This document shows positions 42,336 to 51,244 of a stretch of DNA of 64,000 nucleotides, one piece after another. Position 1 is the stretch's first letter. Each line of letters opens with the position of its first letter. The DNA is from DASPOJ01 sp050014395 (GTDB taxonomy: Bacteria > Acidobacteriota > Terriglobia > Acidiferrales > UBA7541), in NCBI GenBank assembly GCA_050014395.1, contig JBEKDK010000006.1, positions 1-64,000 on the forward strand, read 5' to 3'. The translations under genes and the position numbers were made by a program. The notes beneath the pieces were generated by a model. The model was given only the letters and a program-made list of their open reading frames with translations, did not search any database and was not told the DNA's origin.

Positions 42336-44282
42336 CTAATGTTGGACGCTGGCCAAAAGCTTGCTCTGATCCGCGGTGGGCGGCTCGAATCGTCCGCCTA
42401 AGTACTTCGCCAGGAACTCTTCGGTGGCCGCGTCGAAGGCCATAGCGTTCACCGGCCTGGCAAATCCGTGCCCTTCGTCGGGGAAGATGTAATACAACAC
42501 CGCCTTATCGTTCTTGCGCATTGCGGCGGCGATCGTGTCGCTTTCGGCTTGGGTGTTCACACGCGGATCGTTCGCGCCCTGGCCGATCAGCAGCGGCGCC
42601 TTGATTTGGTCCGCCTTGAATAAAGGCGATTGAGCCTCGAGGAATTCTTCGGTGTCCCCCACGCGCTTGTGAAACATCGCTACCTGTGTTGACCAGTAGG
42701 GAGGAACCGTCTTCAGCAAAGTGTACAGATTCGACGGGCCGACGATGTCAACGCCGCATGCGAACGCGTCCGGCGAAAATGCCAAGCCTGCCAGCGTGGC
42801 GTAACCGCCGTAGCTGCCGCCCATCACGCATACTTTACTGGCGTCGGCGATCCCTGCCTTCACCGCCCAGTCCTTGCCGTCGAGCAGATCGGTGTGCATC
42901 GCGCCAGCCCACTGGCGATCTCCCGCATTGACGTAAGTTTTTCCGTAGCCCGTCGAGCCGCGATAATTGATTTGCAGGACGGCGTAACCGCGATTCGCCA
43001 GCCACTGCACGGTTCCGCTGTAGCCCCACACGTCGCGCGTCCACGGCCCGCCGTGCACGAACACCACCATCGGCAGCGATATCGGCTCCATGCCGGACGG
43101 CGTGGTCAGGTATCCATAAATCTTCATGCCGTCGCGCGCGGCGAATTCGATCGGCTTCATTGTGGAGAGCTTGTATTTCTCCAGGTCGGGCCGGTTGCTG
43201 AAAAGCAGAGTGGCCTGTTTGCTCGTGCGGTCGTACAAATACCAATAGACCGGCGCATTGTCGCTGACGAAGGTCACCACCCACTTGGTATCGTCCAGGT
43301 TGGCGGAAATCGCGTCGATATCGCCATCGCGAACTTTTTTCAAAACCTCGAAGTCCGCTTTCGCCGCGGGATCGCTGAATTCGTATTCCGTTCGTTGCCG
43401 CGTGAAGCTGACGGCCTCGAGCGCGTAGGTTTTGGGATTGTTGATGGTGTTGCCCATGTCGAAATTCGGATCTTGCACGACGACGGATCGCTTGCCCGTG
43501 GCCAGATCGACTTCCAGCAGGCGAGCGGCGTTGTAATCGAGGCTGCTATCGATCCACAGTCCTTTGTTGTCCGGCGTGAACCCCACGATTCCGCCGAAGG
43601 TCTCATCCGGTCCCCAGTGGATCAGCTCGCGCCACGGGGAATTCACGTCGTCGCGCACGCGGACGATCGTGCCGCCGTCCGGCGTCGTCACCTGCGCAGC
43701 GAGAATGTGCATATCGTTGTCGGCCTGCCAACCTTCAACGTCGCCGGGATTTTGCGTATCCAGATCTACCGCACCGGATTTCAAATCGACGCGATAGACG
43801 TCAAAGAGCTGCGCATCGCGTTTGTTCATCTGAATCAGGATCGTGTCGGGTGTTTTCCAGTCATACGCGACGATGTCGACGCGAACCTTTTCGTAGGGCG
43901 TGAGGTCGCGGGTCTCTTTGGTGGCGATATCGGTCTGATGCAAGCGCCAGTTTTCGTCGCCGCCGACATCTTGCGTATAGAGGATATGTTTGTTGTCGTA
44001 CTGCCAAAAGAAATTGCGAATTCCGCGGACTTTGTCGTCGGTGACGGCGCGGTCGTCGGTCTTGCCGATGGTTCGGATCCAAACGTTCAGCACTCCGTTC
44101 ACCGGAGCGAGATATGCAAGCTGTGTCCCATCCGGCGAGATTTGCGGGTTCGCGCGCTCCGGATTCCCGAACAGAACGGTGCGTGGAATCAGCGGCGTCG
44201 AAAATTGCTCCTGCGCACGCAGCGCACCTGCGAAGAATCCGATAAACATCAAAGCAAGCATCAATCGTGTCAAAGCGCGCAT
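42336..44282 (-). CDS. S9-family prolyl oligopeptidase, secreted
   Basis: 648 residues with a signal peptide (RLMLALMFIGFFAGALRA). N-terminal beta-propeller of about 380 residues (repeating SPDGTQLAYLAP, YDNKHILYTQD type blades), then the alpha/beta-hydrolase domain. Nucleophile Ser in GGSYGGYATLAG, Asp in GANDPRVNTQAESD, His in DEGHGFARP. This order matches acylaminoacyl peptidase/dipeptidyl-peptidase type S9 enzymes that cut short peptides. ATG 44282 starts the signal; the frame extends 17 codons further. The ATG is 30 bp from its own hydrophobic core. Confidence 0.93.
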   Translation of the reverse strand: MRALTRLMLALMFIGFFAGALRAQEQFSTPLIPRTVLFGNPERANPQISPDGTQLAYLAPVNGVLNVWIRTIGKTDDRAVTDDKVRGIRNFFWQYDNKHILYTQDVGGDENWRLHQTDIATKETRDLTPYEKVRVDIVAYDWKTPDTILIQMNKRDAQLFDVYRVDLKSGAVDLDTQNPGDVEGWQADNDMHILAAQVTTPDGGTIVRVRDDVNSPWRELIHWGPDETFGGIVGFTPDNKGLWIDSSLDYNAARLLEVDLATGKRSVVVQDPNFDMGNTINNPKTYALEAVSFTRQRTEYEFSDPAAKADFEVLKKVRDGDIDAISANLDDTKWVVTFVSDNAPVYWYLYDRTSKQATLLFSNRPDLEKYKLSTMKPIEFAARDGMKIYGYLTTPSGMEPISLPMVVFVHGGPWTRDVWGYSGTVQWLANRGYAVLQINYRGSTGYGKTYVNAGDRQWAGAMHTDLLDGKDWAVKAGIADASKVCVMGGSYGGYATLAGLAFSPDAFACGVDIVGPSNLYTLLKTVPPYWSTQVAMFHKRVGDTEEFLEAQSPLFKADQIKAPLLIGQGANDPRVNTQAESDTIAAAMRKNDKAVLYYIFPDEGHGFARPVNAMAFDAATEEFLAKYLGGRFEPPTADQSKLLASVQH

Positions 44283-44381
44283 GTCACCCTCCAGTAGGCC
44301 GGTCCAGCATAATTGGCTGGTTGGGAATGTCAACCTGCAGGATACGACGCGGCCGCGCCCGGGGCGCTAGCGGCCGTTCCG

Positions 44382-45212
44382 TTATTTCGACGATCGACTT
44401 GGCCGCGCGGCGATAATTTCCAGGAATGCGGGGTTGATCATGTGCGCGCCGGGCGCTTTCTCCAGCGCGCAGACCGCGCGCCAGATCGCGTCCGCGCGTT
44501 CCGCCGTCAAGTATCCAAGATCGACCAGGCGGCGCCGGCCAATCTCGACGAAGCTCGACATCCAATTCCACCGCGGCTGATCCGGCGAAATGGCGTCCAC
44601 GATCGGCTGCGCTGTCCGAATTTCGAATCCCATTTCGCCGAGCCAGCCCAGCAGCGAAAGCGCGATATCCGGCCCGGCGCCCACGTCCTGCCAACTCTTG
44701 ATCACCGTGCGCACGAATTCTTCGAGTTCAGGGCATCGCGGCGCCGAGCGCCACGTCGCATAGTCGAAATATTCATGCAGAACGATCACGCCGCCGGGCC
44801 GCAGCGCCGCGGCCATGTGCTCCAGAAGCGCGCGCGGATTCTTGATGAACGAAAATACCCATCGACACCAGACCGCATCCGCGATCACATCCGGAAAATC
44901 GCCGGCGTCCAGATCGATCCCGTGCGTCGTGATGTGCCGAACGCCGCGCTCCCCGCAGCTCGCTTCGAGCACGCCCAGAAACCGCTCAGATTTGTCGATC
45001 GCCAAGACGTGCCCTGAAGTCCCAACCAGTTCAGCAAGATCCAGCGCGGCATACCCCGGTCCGCAGCCCACATCCAGAACCGTGTGCCCCGGCCCGATGC
45101 CCGCCGAGCGCCATGTTTCGCGCACACGATCGCGCCACGCGCGGTGCTGCAATCCAAGCCGCTCGATTTCGTCGTCGTGCGTGCCCAATACGTAGTCTTT
45201 CGCGGAAGTCAT
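44382..45212 (-). CDS. SAM-dependent methyltransferase
   Basis: 276 residues from ATG 45212. Class I Rossmann methyltransferase with motif I VLDVGCGPGYAALDLAEL, motif II acidic LAIDKSERFL and motif IV-like DAVWCRWVFSFIKNPRALL. HMAAALRPGGVIVLHEYFDY is the post-motif strand. Substrate unknown; the layout resembles methyltransferases of ubiquinone/menaquinone or natural product type. The gene is on the same strand as glgB, 112 bp downstream of it. Confidence 0.9.
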   Translation of the reverse strand: MTSAKDYVLGTHDDEIERLGLQHRAWRDRVRETWRSAGIGPGHTVLDVGCGPGYAALDLAELVGTSGHVLAIDKSERFLGVLEASCGERGVRHITTHGIDLDAGDFPDVIADAVWCRWVFSFIKNPRALLEHMAAALRPGGVIVLHEYFDYATWRSAPRCPELEEFVRTVIKSWQDVGAGPDIALSLLGWLGEMGFEIRTAQPIVDAISPDQPRWNWMSSFVEIGRRRLVDLGYLTAERADAIWRAVCALEKAPGAHMINPAFLEIIAARPSRSSK

Positions 45213-45324
45213 TCGTATCCCTCGCTGCACAGGCCAGCGCGTCGGTGAGAGACTACCGGAAAAGAGTGCGCAGCTTCTATCCGTTTCTTGCGGTCAAAAT
45301 GCGGGAACGTAACGGGGGACGGCG

Positions 45325-47631
45325 TTAGCCGCGATCGAGCTTGAAGATTGTCACGGCGAGCGGGGGCAATCGAAGATTGAGCGAATCGGGGAGGTTGGAC
45401 CACGGGATCTGGTCGGCGTTGACGCCACCGAGATTGCCGACGTTGCCGCCGCCGTAGAGTTCCGCATCGGTGTTCAGGATTTCGCGGTACAGGCCGGGTT
45501 CGGGCACGCCGACGCGATAATTCTCGCGGACCACCGGCGTGAAGTTGGCGACGACCACCAGAAAATCCTTGCCGTTGCGCGCGCGGCGCACGAAACTCAG
45601 CACGCTATCTTCCGCGTCGGTGCAATCCAGCCACTCGAAGCCCTGCCATTCAAAATCGACTTCGTGCAGCGCGGGCTCGCGTTTGCACAGCGCATTCAAA
45701 TCCGCGACGAGCCGCTGCACGCCCTGGTGCGGCGCGTACTCCAGCAAATGCCATTCGAGGCTGGTGTCCTGATTCCACTCCTCGCGCTGCGCGAATTCGC
45801 CGCCCATGAAAAGCAATTTTTTCCCGGGATGCGAATAGAGGTAGCCGTACAGCAACCGCAGATTCGCGAATTGCTGCCACATGTCGCCGGGCATCTTGTG
45901 CAGCAGGGAAGCTTTGCCGTGGACGACCTCGTCGTGCGATAGCGGCAGCACAAAATTTTCGGTGAACGCGTAAAGCATCGAGAACGTCATGCGATTGTGC
46001 TGAAACTTGCGATAGATAGGATCGAGCGAAAAATATTTCAGCGTGTCGTTCATCCAGCCCATGTTCCATTTCAAATCGAAGCCCAGGCCGCCCAGATACG
46101 TGGGCCGTGAGACCGCCGGCCACGCCGTGGATTCTTCGGCGACGCTCAGCGTGCCGGGAAAGCGGCCATGCAGGACTTCGCTCAAGCGTTTCAGCAGCGC
46201 GATCGCGCCCAGATTTTCGCGGCCGCCGAATTCGTTGGGAATCCATTCGCCAGGCCTCCGCGAATAATCCAGGTAGAGCATTGAGGCTACGGCGTCCACG
46301 CGCAAACCGTCGATGTGATATTTGTCCATCCAGAAAAGCGCATTGGAGATCAGGAAATTCTGCACTTCGGCGCGGCCGTAATTGAAAACCAGCGTGCCCC
46401 AATCCGGCTGCGTGCCTTGGCGCGGATCGGCGTGCTCGTAAAGATGCGTGCCGTCGAATTCGGCCAGGCCGTGGGCGTCGCGCGGAAAATGCGCGGGCGT
46501 CCAATCGAGCAGCACGCCGATGCCGGCTTGATGCAGGCGATCGACGAACTGCATGAAATCATCGGGGCTGCCGTAGCGGCTGGTCGGCGCGAAATAACCG
46601 ACGGTCTGATAGCCCCACGAGCCGTCGAAGGGATGCTCCATCACGGGCATCAACTCGATGTGCGTGAAGCCCATCTTCCGCAAGTAGGGAATTAGTTCGT
46701 CGGCGGTTTCGAGATACGTGAGCCAGCGATTGGCTTTCTCGGCGTTGCGGCGCCAGGAGCCCAGATGCAGCTCGTAGATCGTGATCGGCGAATCGAGCCA
46801 ATGGCGCTGCGCGCGCTCGGCGATCCACGCGTCGTCATTCCATTTGTGCTTATCCAGGCGCGCGACGATCGAGCCCGTGCGCGGCCGCAACTCCGCGCGG
46901 AAGCCGTACGGATCGGCCTTCAGAAACGGCAATCCGCCCTGGCGCGTGCGGATCTCATATTTATAAATTGTGCCCTCGGCCAAGCCCGGCACGAACAGTT
47001 CCCACAGCCCGGAAGTGCCGCGATTGCGCATCGGATGCGCGCGGCCATCCCATTGATTGAAATCGCCCACAATGCTCACGCGCTGCGCGTTTGGCGCCCA
47101 TACACCGAAGGAGACGCCCGCTACGCCTTCCACTTCGCGCATGTGCGCGCCGAGTTTCTCGTAAGCCTCGGTGTGCGTGCCCTCGCCGAAAAGATGCAGA
47201 TCGAAATCGCTCAGCAGCGGTGCGAACGCATAAGGATCGCGGAATTCGCGGTCGGCGTAGCCCTGTTCGCGCACGTGCCAGCGATAGGAGTTGGGCTCAA
47301 GCGGCAAATCGTGGGGGCCGGGCAGCGTTGCGGCGTAAATTCCCGCGGGATGAATCCGCTCAGCGAGAATTGGCGCGTCAGGAGCTGCGTCCAGAATCAA
47401 GGTGACGCGGCTGGATCGCGGCACGAACGCGCGCACCACCACTTGCCGATTCGCAGCGTCGCCGGCGTAGTGCGGGCCAAGAATATGGTGCGGGTCAGCA
47501 CATTCACCGCGGATCAGCGATCCCATCTCCGCCTGAAACGGATCCAGCTGAACCGTGCCCTTGCCGGATCCAGCGCCCGCGCCGGATGCGCCGCCGGACG
47601 AAGAGGACGATGTTGGTTGATTCTCGGTCAC
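45325..47631 (-). CDS. glgB: 1,4-alpha-glucan branching enzyme
   Basis: 768 residues. It introduces alpha-1,6 branches into glycogen. Domains: N1 and CBM48-like N-terminus (GVWAPNAQRVSIVGDFNQWD), GH13 catalytic barrel, C-terminal beta-sandwich. GH13 regions: DWTPAHFP (region I), GLRVDAVASMLY (nucleophile Asp), SVAEESTAWP (acid Glu), LPLSHDEVVHGK (transition-state Asp). The Ser/Gly-rich leader after MTENQPTSSSSSGG is a flexible tail. No glgA, glgC or glgP lies adjacent. Divergent from the gene at 47808. Confidence 0.95.
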   Translation of the reverse strand: MTENQPTSSSSSGGASGAGAGSGKGTVQLDPFQAEMGSLIRGECADPHHILGPHYAGDAANRQVVVRAFVPRSSRVTLILDAAPDAPILAERIHPAGIYAATLPGPHDLPLEPNSYRWHVREQGYADREFRDPYAFAPLLSDFDLHLFGEGTHTEAYEKLGAHMREVEGVAGVSFGVWAPNAQRVSIVGDFNQWDGRAHPMRNRGTSGLWELFVPGLAEGTIYKYEIRTRQGGLPFLKADPYGFRAELRPRTGSIVARLDKHKWNDDAWIAERAQRHWLDSPITIYELHLGSWRRNAEKANRWLTYLETADELIPYLRKMGFTHIELMPVMEHPFDGSWGYQTVGYFAPTSRYGSPDDFMQFVDRLHQAGIGVLLDWTPAHFPRDAHGLAEFDGTHLYEHADPRQGTQPDWGTLVFNYGRAEVQNFLISNALFWMDKYHIDGLRVDAVASMLYLDYSRRPGEWIPNEFGGRENLGAIALLKRLSEVLHGRFPGTLSVAEESTAWPAVSRPTYLGGLGFDLKWNMGWMNDTLKYFSLDPIYRKFQHNRMTFSMLYAFTENFVLPLSHDEVVHGKASLLHKMPGDMWQQFANLRLLYGYLYSHPGKKLLFMGGEFAQREEWNQDTSLEWHLLEYAPHQGVQRLVADLNALCKREPALHEVDFEWQGFEWLDCTDAEDSVLSFVRRARNGKDFLVVVANFTPVVRENYRVGVPEPGLYREILNTDAELYGGGNVGNLGGVNADQIPWSNLPDSLNLRLPPLAVTIFKLDRG

Positions 47632-47807
47632 AGCGATTAGATGCTCCCGGCGTCTATTCTAGCGTCCGCGCGGCGCAAATGCTCGTACTGGTTTTGTTGA
47701 GCGGCGGGTCAGTTTTTGACGTGCGCGATGCATCGGGCGCGGCTTTAGGCAGAGCGGAGAAGGAATGTTGTGGGATAATGCGCGCCGTATTTCTTGCGGG
47801 AGCGAGA

Positions 47808-49037
47808 ATGAAGAAGAAGGTGATTCCTGCGCTGGTTGCCGCCGGCGTCTTGTTTTTCTGCGTCGCGTTTTGCGTCGCGCCGTATCCTGGCCGGATTCGT
47901 TCGCAGGCGGGAAGCAATTCAAACGCGGACGAGGAAGCGCGCAACCAGGTGGGAAAGGTTACGCAGAACCAAATCCCCGCGGCAATGTCCGGCCCCTATC
48001 ACACCTTGGCGGATACCAAGCGAGCTTTGGCCACAGCCGACGCGATTTTCGCCGCATATTCCCACATACCTCTGCTAAACCCCCCTCACGGTTTTGAGAT
48101 GCTTCACAACGTGAACGCCGACGCGCGAAGCACTCCTCGCGGCTGGCCGATTCCAGTGACCTCGGGATTCATTCTGGTGGCCTACGATAGCCATAAGCGT
48201 TTGCCCAATGGGCGCTTCGCGACGATCGGTGAGGGGCCGGTCCTGGGCGGGTTTGCGATGAACTCGATCGATTGCGACAACCCTTCGGCGGAAACCGATC
48301 TGGGGCGCGATGAGATAAGCGCGTTCTACTTGATGCCGCAACAGACCGGCACAGTACACGGTTGGCCAGAGACTGCCGGTGAGGTGTTCATGACCAAACG
48401 CACCGCGCCGCGGTGGTTGCCGGTGACCGCCGAGCGCGTGCTGAAGGTTCAACTCGACAAGGCCAACAAGACGCTGCAAGACGTGAACGCGGCAGCGCCG
48501 CAGAATGCTTACACCCAATGGTTGGCCGGCAAAGACAAACGCATGAAGGAGTATCAGCAGGAGCACGACGAGATGGTTAAGTCGCTCGGCAAGCAGCAAG
48601 CTGACGCGTACTTGGCCACCATGCTCGACACGGAGAAGAAAACCGGAGATATGCTGGCGTCGATGGCGCAGCAGGGAAGCGACGTGAACAAGACGGCAAG
48701 CGGGTATCAGGCGCAAGCATCCAAAGCGGTAAATGACCTGCAAGCCCAACTGAATTCGCTCTCGCCCGCGCAGCGCGCGGCGCCCGCTTACGTATATGAA
48801 AGCCCCGATGGCAGATTCTCGGTGGGTCAGGTGGTGCCGGCGGGCACTCCGGGTGGCGTGGCCGTGGTGTACCCGAACCCCAATTTCTACGACCGATCGC
48901 TACCGCCGTGGGAAGCGCAGTCACTGTGCGTCAGTCTGAGCACGGGTCCGCGATCGCGCGATGATCCTCTTTACCCCACCATCGTCGCAATCTGGAATTC
49001 ACTTGACTGGGATGCGCTAGCGCAACAGCTAAAGTAA
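47808..49037 (+). CDS. Secreted protein of unknown function
   Basis: 409 residues from ATG 47808, which follows GGGAGCGAGA. Signal segment VIPALVAAGVLFFCVAFCVA. The mature protein has an Asn-rich start (RSQAGSNSNADEEARNQ), a central GWPIPVTSGFILVAYDSH block, and a long helical, Gln-rich region around KEYQQEHDEMVKSLGKQQAD that should be a coiled coil. It closes with YVYESPDGRFSVGQVVPAGT and PPWEAQSLCVS. No family is recognised. An earlier ATG (47778) is possible. Confidence 0.65.
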   Translation: MKKKVIPALVAAGVLFFCVAFCVAPYPGRIRSQAGSNSNADEEARNQVGKVTQNQIPAAMSGPYHTLADTKRALATADAIFAAYSHIPLLNPPHGFEMLHNVNADARSTPRGWPIPVTSGFILVAYDSHKRLPNGRFATIGEGPVLGGFAMNSIDCDNPSAETDLGRDEISAFYLMPQQTGTVHGWPETAGEVFMTKRTAPRWLPVTAERVLKVQLDKANKTLQDVNAAAPQNAYTQWLAGKDKRMKEYQQEHDEMVKSLGKQQADAYLATMLDTEKKTGDMLASMAQQGSDVNKTASGYQAQASKAVNDLQAQLNSLSPAQRAAPAYVYESPDGRFSVGQVVPAGTPGGVAVVYPNPNFYDRSLPPWEAQSLCVSLSTGPRSRDDPLYPTIVAIWNSLDWDALAQQLK

Positions 49038-49185
49038 CCGCTTCCCGCACCTTGCGCGTGCCATGCGCCCGCCGCGGTTCGTATTCGAGTGAGCGGTCCC
49101 GGAGTGCAAATAGCACTGGTAGCAGGCTGAAGGGACCCCAGAAGCGAGGCGGAAAGATTGTTCTGGCCCTTCCCCGCTCCCGCGT

Positions 49186-49191
49186 TACAAT
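49186..49191 (+). promoter_or_regulatory. -10 box of short transcript
   Basis: TACAAT, five of six matches to consensus, followed by CGGGCC and ATG; transcription would begin close to 49198. A matching -35 box at 16-18 bp is not evident. Confidence 0.45.
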
Positions 49192-49248
49192 CGGGCCATG
49201 CGACACTCCTGTCGACATCGGCGTTCCTGCCGAGAAGGAGGTGATCCG

Positions 49249-49269
49249 GTGAGGTACGGTTTACGTTGA
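49249..49269 (+). CDS. Putative six-codon leader peptide (also within a 23-codon frame)
   Basis: GTG AGG TAC GGT TTA CGT TGA. The Shine-Dalgarno AAGGAGG lies seven bases upstream, the ideal distance, and the peptide would be MRYGLR. The same frame is open from ATG 49198 (MRHSCRHRRSCREGGDPV, then RYGLR), whose start would be at the 5' end of the transcript. The terminator follows within 10 bp of the stop, which suits a leader-peptide attenuator for the gene at 49500. Coding status unproven. Confidence 0.35.
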   Translation: MRYGLR

Positions 49270-49278
49270 CGCAGTAGA

Positions 49279-49317
49279 GGAGGCGCTTGTGGGTATCCGA
49301 GCGCCTCTCTCCTTTTT
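49279..49317 (+). terminator. Rho-independent terminator/attenuator
   Basis: Arms GAGGCGCT (about 49280-49287) and AGCGCCTC (49300-49307) with loop TGTGGGTATCCG, then TCTCC and a five-T run (49313-49317). It sits 183 bp upstream of the secreted protein gene at 49500. Confidence 0.7.
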
Positions 49318-49499
49318 CCACGCCTGTCCGAGTCCCGCGACGGCAATTCCTCGCGCCGCCCGCATTCCTTCCGGGCCGTGTTCCACGAGACGCGTGCATC
49401 CCCAGTGCCAATAGTAGTAGTATTCTGCGGCTCAATCGGCCCCGCGGTCTGCGGAATCCGCCACGCGCAAATTTGCGCGCTAAATTTCAAGGGAGCGAC

Positions 49500-50123
49500 A
49501 TGAAGAATTTTCTGGCAATCGTTCTATTCGCAATCGCCACGCCCGCGATCGCGCGAGCCCAAGCTACCATCCCGCCTGCCACCGGCCCGCAAGTTACCAT
49601 TCCCCAAGCCAGCGGCCCGCAAGCCAATGGCGCATGCGGCCCGTCGAACGAGGATTGGGACGTCACCACCAACGACAAGACCCATCCCACCGCGGCTGCG
49701 GAGCCCAACAGGGCCCACATCTATCTTATTCAGGACGATACGGAATATGTCCCGCACCCGCGTCCTTCCGTCCGCTTCGGAATTGACGGCCAATGGGCCG
49801 GAGCCACGCATAGCAATTCCTATTTCTTCGTCTCCGTCGATCCCGGCGAACATCATCTTTGCATTCGCTGGCAGGGCGCGGTCGGTGCCGGCGGTCAGCA
49901 CAGGGAATCGGATTCGGTCCTCGAACTTTCAGCCGAAGCCGGCCAGGATTATTATTTTGTCGCGCATGACGTTTACAGCGGCGGCGACTCTCGCCCCGGC
50001 CAGCCCAACCGGCCCAACGAGCCGCCTCCCAGCCAATTCGTAGTTTTTCGCCCCGCGAACAGCGATCAAGCCATGATGATGATGAGCCGCTTCGCCTTCG
50101 CCACGTCGACTCCGAAAAAATAA
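49500..50123 (+). CDS. Secreted protein with DUF2846-like domain
   Basis: 207 residues from ATG 49500, preceded by AAGGGAGCGAC. Signal KNFLAIVLFAIATPAIARAQ. A repeated Pro-rich segment (ATIPPATGPQVTIPQASGPQ) follows, then a domain with HIYLIQDDTEYVPHPRPSVR, FGIDGQW, NSYFFVSVDPGEHHLCIRWQ and AGQDYYFVAHDVYSG. This resembles the DUF2846 beta-sandwich (envelope proteins that bind or display ligands). It runs into the next gene with a 10-bp gap and is likely cotranscribed with it. Confidence 0.7.
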   Translation: MKNFLAIVLFAIATPAIARAQATIPPATGPQVTIPQASGPQANGACGPSNEDWDVTTNDKTHPTAAAEPNRAHIYLIQDDTEYVPHPRPSVRFGIDGQWAGATHSNSYFFVSVDPGEHHLCIRWQGAVGAGGQHRESDSVLELSAEAGQDYYFVAHDVYSGGDSRPGQPNRPNEPPPSQFVVFRPANSDQAMMMMSRFAFATSTPKK

Positions 50124-50133
50124 AGGTTTCGGC

Positions 50134-51132
50134 GTGAATCACGCTATTAAAACGCTGCTCAGAATGTTCTGCATTGCGGTGGCGCTCGGGTGCGCGGTGC
50201 AGCTCTACGCCCAGGGCGCCGGCCAGCAGGAGGATCCTGTCTGCGTGCAGGCCGACAAAGTTGCCGAGGTGAGCGCCGACATGCCGCAGGGCGATTCAAG
50301 TGTGGCGGGCAGCTGCTCGGCTTGGAATTTGTATTACGGAATCGGCGAACAGCCGGACATGCGGCTTGCGCGACTCTGCGCATTCGGGGCCACCGACGAC
50401 GTGGAATCGCTCGGCGTGCTTACGATGATCTATGCGGGTGGCAAGGGAGTCGCTCCCAATTTGCCCCTCGCGATTCATTACGCCTGCGGAATTTCGGACG
50501 GATGGGATAGCGGCACGGAGACGGCGATCTGGTTGCAGGACCAAGAGCAGAAAGGTGTGGCTCGAGTAGATTTTGACTTTTGCGAGCATTCCACCGGTCG
50601 GAGGATGGCCTATATGTGCATCGAACGCGACCAAGACCGGGCCGACAACGCGCGCGTCGCGGCCGAGCGGGGCTTTGACCCTGACGCGTCCGGCGCACGG
50701 AGAGCCGCGCTCGACGCGTTGCTCCAAGCCAGATCCGATTTCATCGACGCGCACGCTCACGAGCTGCATGGGGGAACCGTGGGCACTTCTCAGGAGGCTT
50801 TGAGCGAAGCCATCGATACTGAGAACATCTGGACCCGGACACTCACGGATCTCGCCGCCGGGAAACTGCCCCAGTTCACACATCAGGACTTTCTAGGCGC
50901 CGATGCCGCGTTGAATGACCACTATCAGGGCGCGAAGAATACAGCTATTTCTTGCAGTGACGGACAGTTTTGCACGACCGTAGATCAGCTCGTGCATGCC
51001 GAGCGCGTGTGGCTCGCATACCGCGACGCTTGGGTCGCTTACGGACATTTGCGTTGGCCGCAAGTCTCGGCGGATAGCTGGCGAACACCGCTCACCCGCG
51101 AGCGCACGGATATGCTCATTGACGAAGAGTAG
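50134..51132 (+). CDS. Secreted protein with Sel1-like and LprI-like regions
   Basis: 332 residues from a GTG start at 50134 (AAAGG upstream). Signal segment LLRMFCIAVALGCAVQLYAQ. The N-terminal half has a repeat-like block RLARLCAFGATDDVESLGVL, followed by TMIYAGGKGVAPNLPLAIHY, similar to Sel1/TPR-type repeats, and several Cys. The C-terminal part has QLVHAERVWLAYRDAWVAYG and PLTRERTDML, typical of LprI/DUF1311 proteins (lysozyme inhibitor-like). Envelope role inferred only. Confidence 0.7.
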   Translation: MNHAIKTLLRMFCIAVALGCAVQLYAQGAGQQEDPVCVQADKVAEVSADMPQGDSSVAGSCSAWNLYYGIGEQPDMRLARLCAFGATDDVESLGVLTMIYAGGKGVAPNLPLAIHYACGISDGWDSGTETAIWLQDQEQKGVARVDFDFCEHSTGRRMAYMCIERDQDRADNARVAAERGFDPDASGARRAALDALLQARSDFIDAHAHELHGGTVGTSQEALSEAIDTENIWTRTLTDLAAGKLPQFTHQDFLGADAALNDHYQGAKNTAISCSDGQFCTTVDQLVHAERVWLAYRDAWVAYGHLRWPQVSADSWRTPLTRERTDMLIDEE

Positions 51133-51244
51133 GTTCCCGCACGAATACTGCGAAGTGTCCGCGGAGCCGAGACCGGAACGCTACAATCGACGATCGTCAT
51201 CGTGTTAGAGTGAGCGATCGCGGAGTGCATCCCAGGAGGAAGAT

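Larger units (their letters stand above)
49198..49317 (+). ncRNA. Predicted ~120-nt RNA with anti-anti-SD motif and terminator
   Basis: The stretch from the -10 box (49186) to a hairpin plus T-run defines a candidate transcript of about 120 nt. It contains AAGGAGGTGATCC at 49235-49247, the exact complement of the 13 bases before the very 3' end of 16S rRNA. The next bases GGTACGGTTTACGTTG (49253-49268) also resemble the antisense of the adjacent 16S region, with changes. Alternatively the same sequence is a strong Shine-Dalgarno, 7 bp before a GTG that opens a six-codon ORF. Conserved-family search is not possible here; treat as hypothesis. Confidence 0.4.
49038..49499. other. Intergenic region holding a predicted short transcript
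   Basis: 462 bp between two secreted protein genes. The informative part is 49186-49317: a -10 box, a 23-codon frame with a perfect internal Shine-Dalgarno sequence, and a terminator hairpin (annotated separately). The parts 49038-49180 and 49320-49499 show nothing else that I can support. Confidence 0.65.

Noticed and set aside
42894..44297. 467-codon open frame on the plus strand
   Set aside because: Antisense to the S9 peptidase, whose catalytic motifs are intact on the minus strand.
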